Under the pieces are notes generated by a model. That model saw nothing but the letters and a program-made list of their open reading frames with translations, had not been told where the DNA came from and did not search any database. Positions 6,249-7,420 of a stretch of DNA of 7,420 nucleotides are shown here, one piece after another; position 1 is the first letter of the stretch, and every line of letters begins with the position of its first letter. The position numbers and the translations under genes were made by a program. Location: assembly GCA_018646565.1 (NCBI GenBank), contig JABGUO010000314.1:1-7420 (forward strand), in the 5' to 3' direction. Source of the stretch: Opitutia bacterium (GTDB lineage: Bacteria; Verrucomicrobiota; Verrucomicrobiia; Opitutales; Seribacteraceae).

Positions 6249-6686
6249 TTATTTTACGAGTTCTTTTGACCAACCTAGAATCCCATCATCGATATGAATG
6301 ATGTGGCTAAAACCCAGTTTTTGAAAAATATCTAATGAATCTGCACTTCGACGACCACTCCGGCAGTGCATAAGATAGGTTTGGTTGCGGTCTAGTTTTT
6401 TTAGTTCTGACTCAAAGTTGTCAGCCTTGTAATCGATGTTAATAGCTTCCGGAATGTGCCCCAGATTAAATTCTTCAGGTGTTCTGATATCCAGAATGAA
6501 AAGATCAGGATTTTCTTCCAACATTTTTGCAACGACAGTTGCCTTGATATTTTCAATTTTAATCCCTTCAATATTTAATTCTGTTTGTTTCTCAGCCAAG
6601 TTTCCCGATTCGTTGCTTTCGCAAGATAAAAAGAGAAACCCTAACAGCGTTAAGCTCAAACTCCCAAAATATTTTTTTAAAATCAT
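6249..6686 (-). CDS. Rhodanese-like domain lipoprotein
   Basis: A 145-residue protein with an N-terminal lipoprotein signal: basic start MILKKYF, hydrophobic SLSLTLLGFLFL, then SC with C22 as the probable lipidated cysteine (FLSC, a slightly relaxed lipobox). Residues 45-145 form one rhodanese domain: LDIRTPEEFNLGHIPEAINID (65-85) is the usual N-terminal signature, and HCRSGRRS (107-114) carries the active cysteine C108 in a six-residue loop CRSGRR, typical of small single-domain sulfurtransferases. It would sit in the periplasm, anchored to a membrane, and could transfer sulfur from thiosulfate or a persulfide to a thiol acceptor; the real donor and acceptor are unknown. The ATG at 6686 lies 6 nt after the stop of the small upstream ORF, with no Shine-Dalgarno in the AT-rich junction, suggesting coupled translation. 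Closely related periplasmic rhodanese domains are common in aquatic heterotrophs. Confidence 0.93.
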   Translation of the reverse strand: MILKKYFGSLSLTLLGFLFLSCESNESGNLAEKQTELNIEGIKIENIKATVVAKMLEENPDLFILDIRTPEEFNLGHIPEAINIDYKADNFESELKKLDRNQTYLMHCRSGRRSADSLDIFQKLGFSHIIHIDDGILGWSKELVK

Positions 6687-6692
6687 TTAAAA

Positions 6693-6854
6693 TTAATAAT
6701 TTATAAGAACTCTAAAACCAATCTTTATTTCCTTTGATACCCCACCACCCTCGAAACCGCCCTCTTCAACTCGTCCCATCATTCGACGATCCTTGCCGGT
6801 GACCTGTGACCATATCTGTTTCCACTGCTCCTTCGTAAGAACTGAACCCCCCAC
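6693..6854 (-). CDS. Small unrecognised protein ORF (about 53 aa)
   Basis: An open frame ends with TAA at 6695-6693, 6 nt before the rhodanese ATG. Possible starts are GTG at 6854 (53 aa), TTG at 6860 (55 aa) or an internal ATG at 6782 (29 aa); an in-frame TAA lies five codons before the TTG. The peptide contains EQWKQIWSQVTGKDRRMMGR and then a Gly-rich EEGGFEGGGVSKEIKIGF, a soluble composition with a tryptophan-rich helix and no signal peptide or membrane segment. I do not recognise a family. The tight junction with rhodanese and protein-like composition support a real gene, while the lack of a good start, the six-G run near the 5' end and the nearby tRNA fragment suggest it could be the 3' remnant of a longer gene cut at an integration junction. 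Confidence 0.45.
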   Translation of the reverse strand: MGGSVLTKEQWKQIWSQVTGKDRRMMGRVEEGGFEGGGVSKEIKIGFRVLINY

Positions 6855-6858
6855 TGCC

Positions 6859-6876
6859 AACGGATTAACATCCGTT
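6859..6876. repeat. 7-bp hairpin between the BaiN-like gene and the small ORF
   Basis: AACGGAT and ATCCGTT pair perfectly around the 4-nt loop TAAC. On the minus strand it lies just after the BaiN-like stop, but no U-tract follows, so it is at best a weak terminator. It resembles an anticodon arm, yet the loop cannot be the required 7 nt with this stem, so it was not assigned to the adjacent tRNA fragment. Confidence 0.4.
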
Positions 6877-6881
6877 TAACT

Positions 6882-6909
6882 TCGGGTTCGAGTCCCGTCT
6901 ATCCCGCCA
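6882..6909 (+). other. tRNA 3'-end fragment (T-arm, acceptor strand, CCA), putative attachment-site remnant
   Basis: The stretch reads as the last 28 nt of a tRNA: a T-stem with CGGG paired to CCCG (four of five pairs; the outer pair is T-T), the canonical loop TTCGAGT, a seven-nt acceptor strand CTATCCC, discriminator G, and encoded CCA at 6907-6909. The matching 5' acceptor strand GGGATAG is absent upstream, and no D-arm or acceptable anticodon arm precedes it, so this is not a complete tRNA. Such 3' pieces are the usual scar of integrases that use tRNA genes; an intact copy would then be expected to the left. The minus-strand BaiN-like stop codon (6901-6899) lies within the acceptor strand. 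It could instead be a decayed tRNA. Confidence 0.6.
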
Positions 6910-7420
6910 TCGCGATTCCGGCTATATGTCCGGTAGTCCATGCGGCTTGAAAGTTGAACCCCCCAGTGATTCCGTCGTAATCGAGGCATTCGCCGGCAAA
7001 AAATAAATCGGGCGTTATTCGGCTTTCCATTCTCTTGAAATCGACTTCCTTTAAACGGACGCCCCCGCAGGTGACAAACTCTTCCTTATTCATCGTCTTA
7101 CCCCTCACATGAAAAGTAGAATTACAAAGCTCGTTTATTAATTTCACTTCCACTTGTTTGGGTAATTGGGCCCACTGGTTCGTTTCTTTGACTCCTGCAT
7201 GATTTAAGATTTTTTCCCATAATCTTTTCGGGATTTCTTCAAATACTTTTGTTCGGACGAAGGAATCTCCTTTAGTATTTCTCAAGGTTTTAAATTGGTT
7301 TACTACCTGTTCTTCATTTTTTTCACCCAACCAATTAATTTCAACTTCACAATCATAATTCGCCTGTTCCATTTCTCGTGCTTCCCATGCTGATAATCGA
7401 AGAATAGCCGGTCCGCTTAA
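6899..7420 (-). CDS. BaiN/HI0933-like NAD(P)/FAD-dependent oxidoreductase, C-terminal part (runs off right edge)
   Basis: The frame is open to the right edge, giving 173 residues of the C-terminal part of a protein usually about 400 long. It begins with LSGPAILRLSAW, the GLSGP-type motif of the HI0933/YhiN/BaiN family, so the ATG at 7372 is internal and not the start. Near the end, VTCGGVRLKEVDFKRMESR followed by FFAGECLDYDGITGGFNFQ and AAWTTGHIAG is the conserved family C-terminus that closes the FAD site. The protein should be a soluble cytoplasmic flavoprotein reductase; BaiN itself acts on bile-acid intermediates, but most homologues, including this one, have no known substrate. It ends normally at MAG, and its TAG lies inside the tRNA 3' fragment on the opposite strand. 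It is probably chromosomal flank rather than part of the saccharide locus. Confidence 0.93.
   Translation of the reverse strand, partial: LSGPAILRLSAWEAREMEQANYDCEVEINWLGEKNEEQVVNQFKTLRNTKGDSFVRTKVFEEIPKRLWEKILNHAGVKETNQWAQLPKQVEVKLINELCNSTFHVRGKTMNKEEFVTCGGVRLKEVDFKRMESRITPDLFFAGECLDYDGITGGFNFQAAWTTGHIAGIAMAG

Noticed and set aside
6834..6909. A complete + strand tRNA gene
   Set aside because: Only the T-arm, acceptor 3' strand and CCA fit. At canonical spacing the anticodon stem has several mismatches, there is no D-arm, and the 5' strand GGGATAG is missing.
7369..7372. ATG at 7372 as the start of a 157-aa protein
   Set aside because: The frame stays open to the right edge, and LSGPAILRLSAW upstream of this ATG is a conserved internal motif of the HI0933/BaiN family.
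1..7420. CRISPR array, IS element, integrase, toxin-antitoxin or phage-defence genes
   Set aside because: No regularly spaced repeats, terminal inverted repeats, transposase or nuclease motifs were found in any frame; the only repeats are the short ones listed.

Overview
This window looks like a fragment of a PVC-superphylum genome, most likely an aquatic (perhaps marine) Verrucomicrobium or a relative. Three adjacent genes make the case: an ECF sigma factor, a membrane-anchored FecR protein with a LamG domain at its C-terminus, and a Planctomycete-type cytochrome c (PSD1)/DUF1549 protein. That combination is typical of Planctomycetes and Verrucomicrobia. The moderate base composition and many secreted proteins fit a polymer-degrading member, but no 16S rRNA or similar marker is present, so the genus cannot be named.

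Every recognisable protein gene lies on the minus strand, so the window reads right to left. From the right edge: the C-terminal part of a BaiN/HI0933-like flavoprotein (6899-7420); a short region with a 28-nt tRNA 3'-end fragment (+ strand) and a 7-bp hairpin; an unrecognised ORF of about 53 codons (6693-6854) ending 6 nt before a rhodanese-like lipoprotein (6249-6686); a 179-nt leader with an 18-nt direct repeat and a possible 18-aa leader ORF; a secreted alpha/beta-hydrolase fused to an SMP-30/gluconolactonase-like propeller (4306-6069); a Tat-signal-bearing Gfo/Idh/MocA oxidoreductase resembling glucose-fructose oxidoreductase (2996-4198); an ECF sigma factor starting with TTG (2441-2965); its putative FecR-LamG anti-sigma partner (806-2410); and the N-terminal 269 residues of the PSD1/DUF1549 protein (1-809), which overlaps the FecR gene by 4 nt and runs off the left edge.

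Two functional modules are apparent. The first is a regulatory and envelope module. The sigma factor, the single-pass FecR-LamG protein and the secreted cytochrome-like protein are tightly packed, suggesting that an extracytoplasmic signal, possibly sensed by the lectin-like LamG domain, controls the sigma factor. The second is a small sugar-oxidation module. A Tat-exported pyranose oxidoreductase would produce an aldonolactone, and an exported protein with all four lactonase metal/substrate-site residues could hydrolyse it; the esterase half could remove acyl groups from the same substrate. The biochemical coupling is inference from family knowledge.

The right-hand part may be an integration boundary. 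A tRNA T-arm, acceptor strand, discriminator G and CCA sit at 6882-6909 with no 5' half, as expected for an attachment-site remnant of an island extending leftwards. The BaiN stop codon lies inside this fragment. No CRISPR array, complete tRNA or rRNA, transposase, integrase or convincing rho-independent terminator was found.
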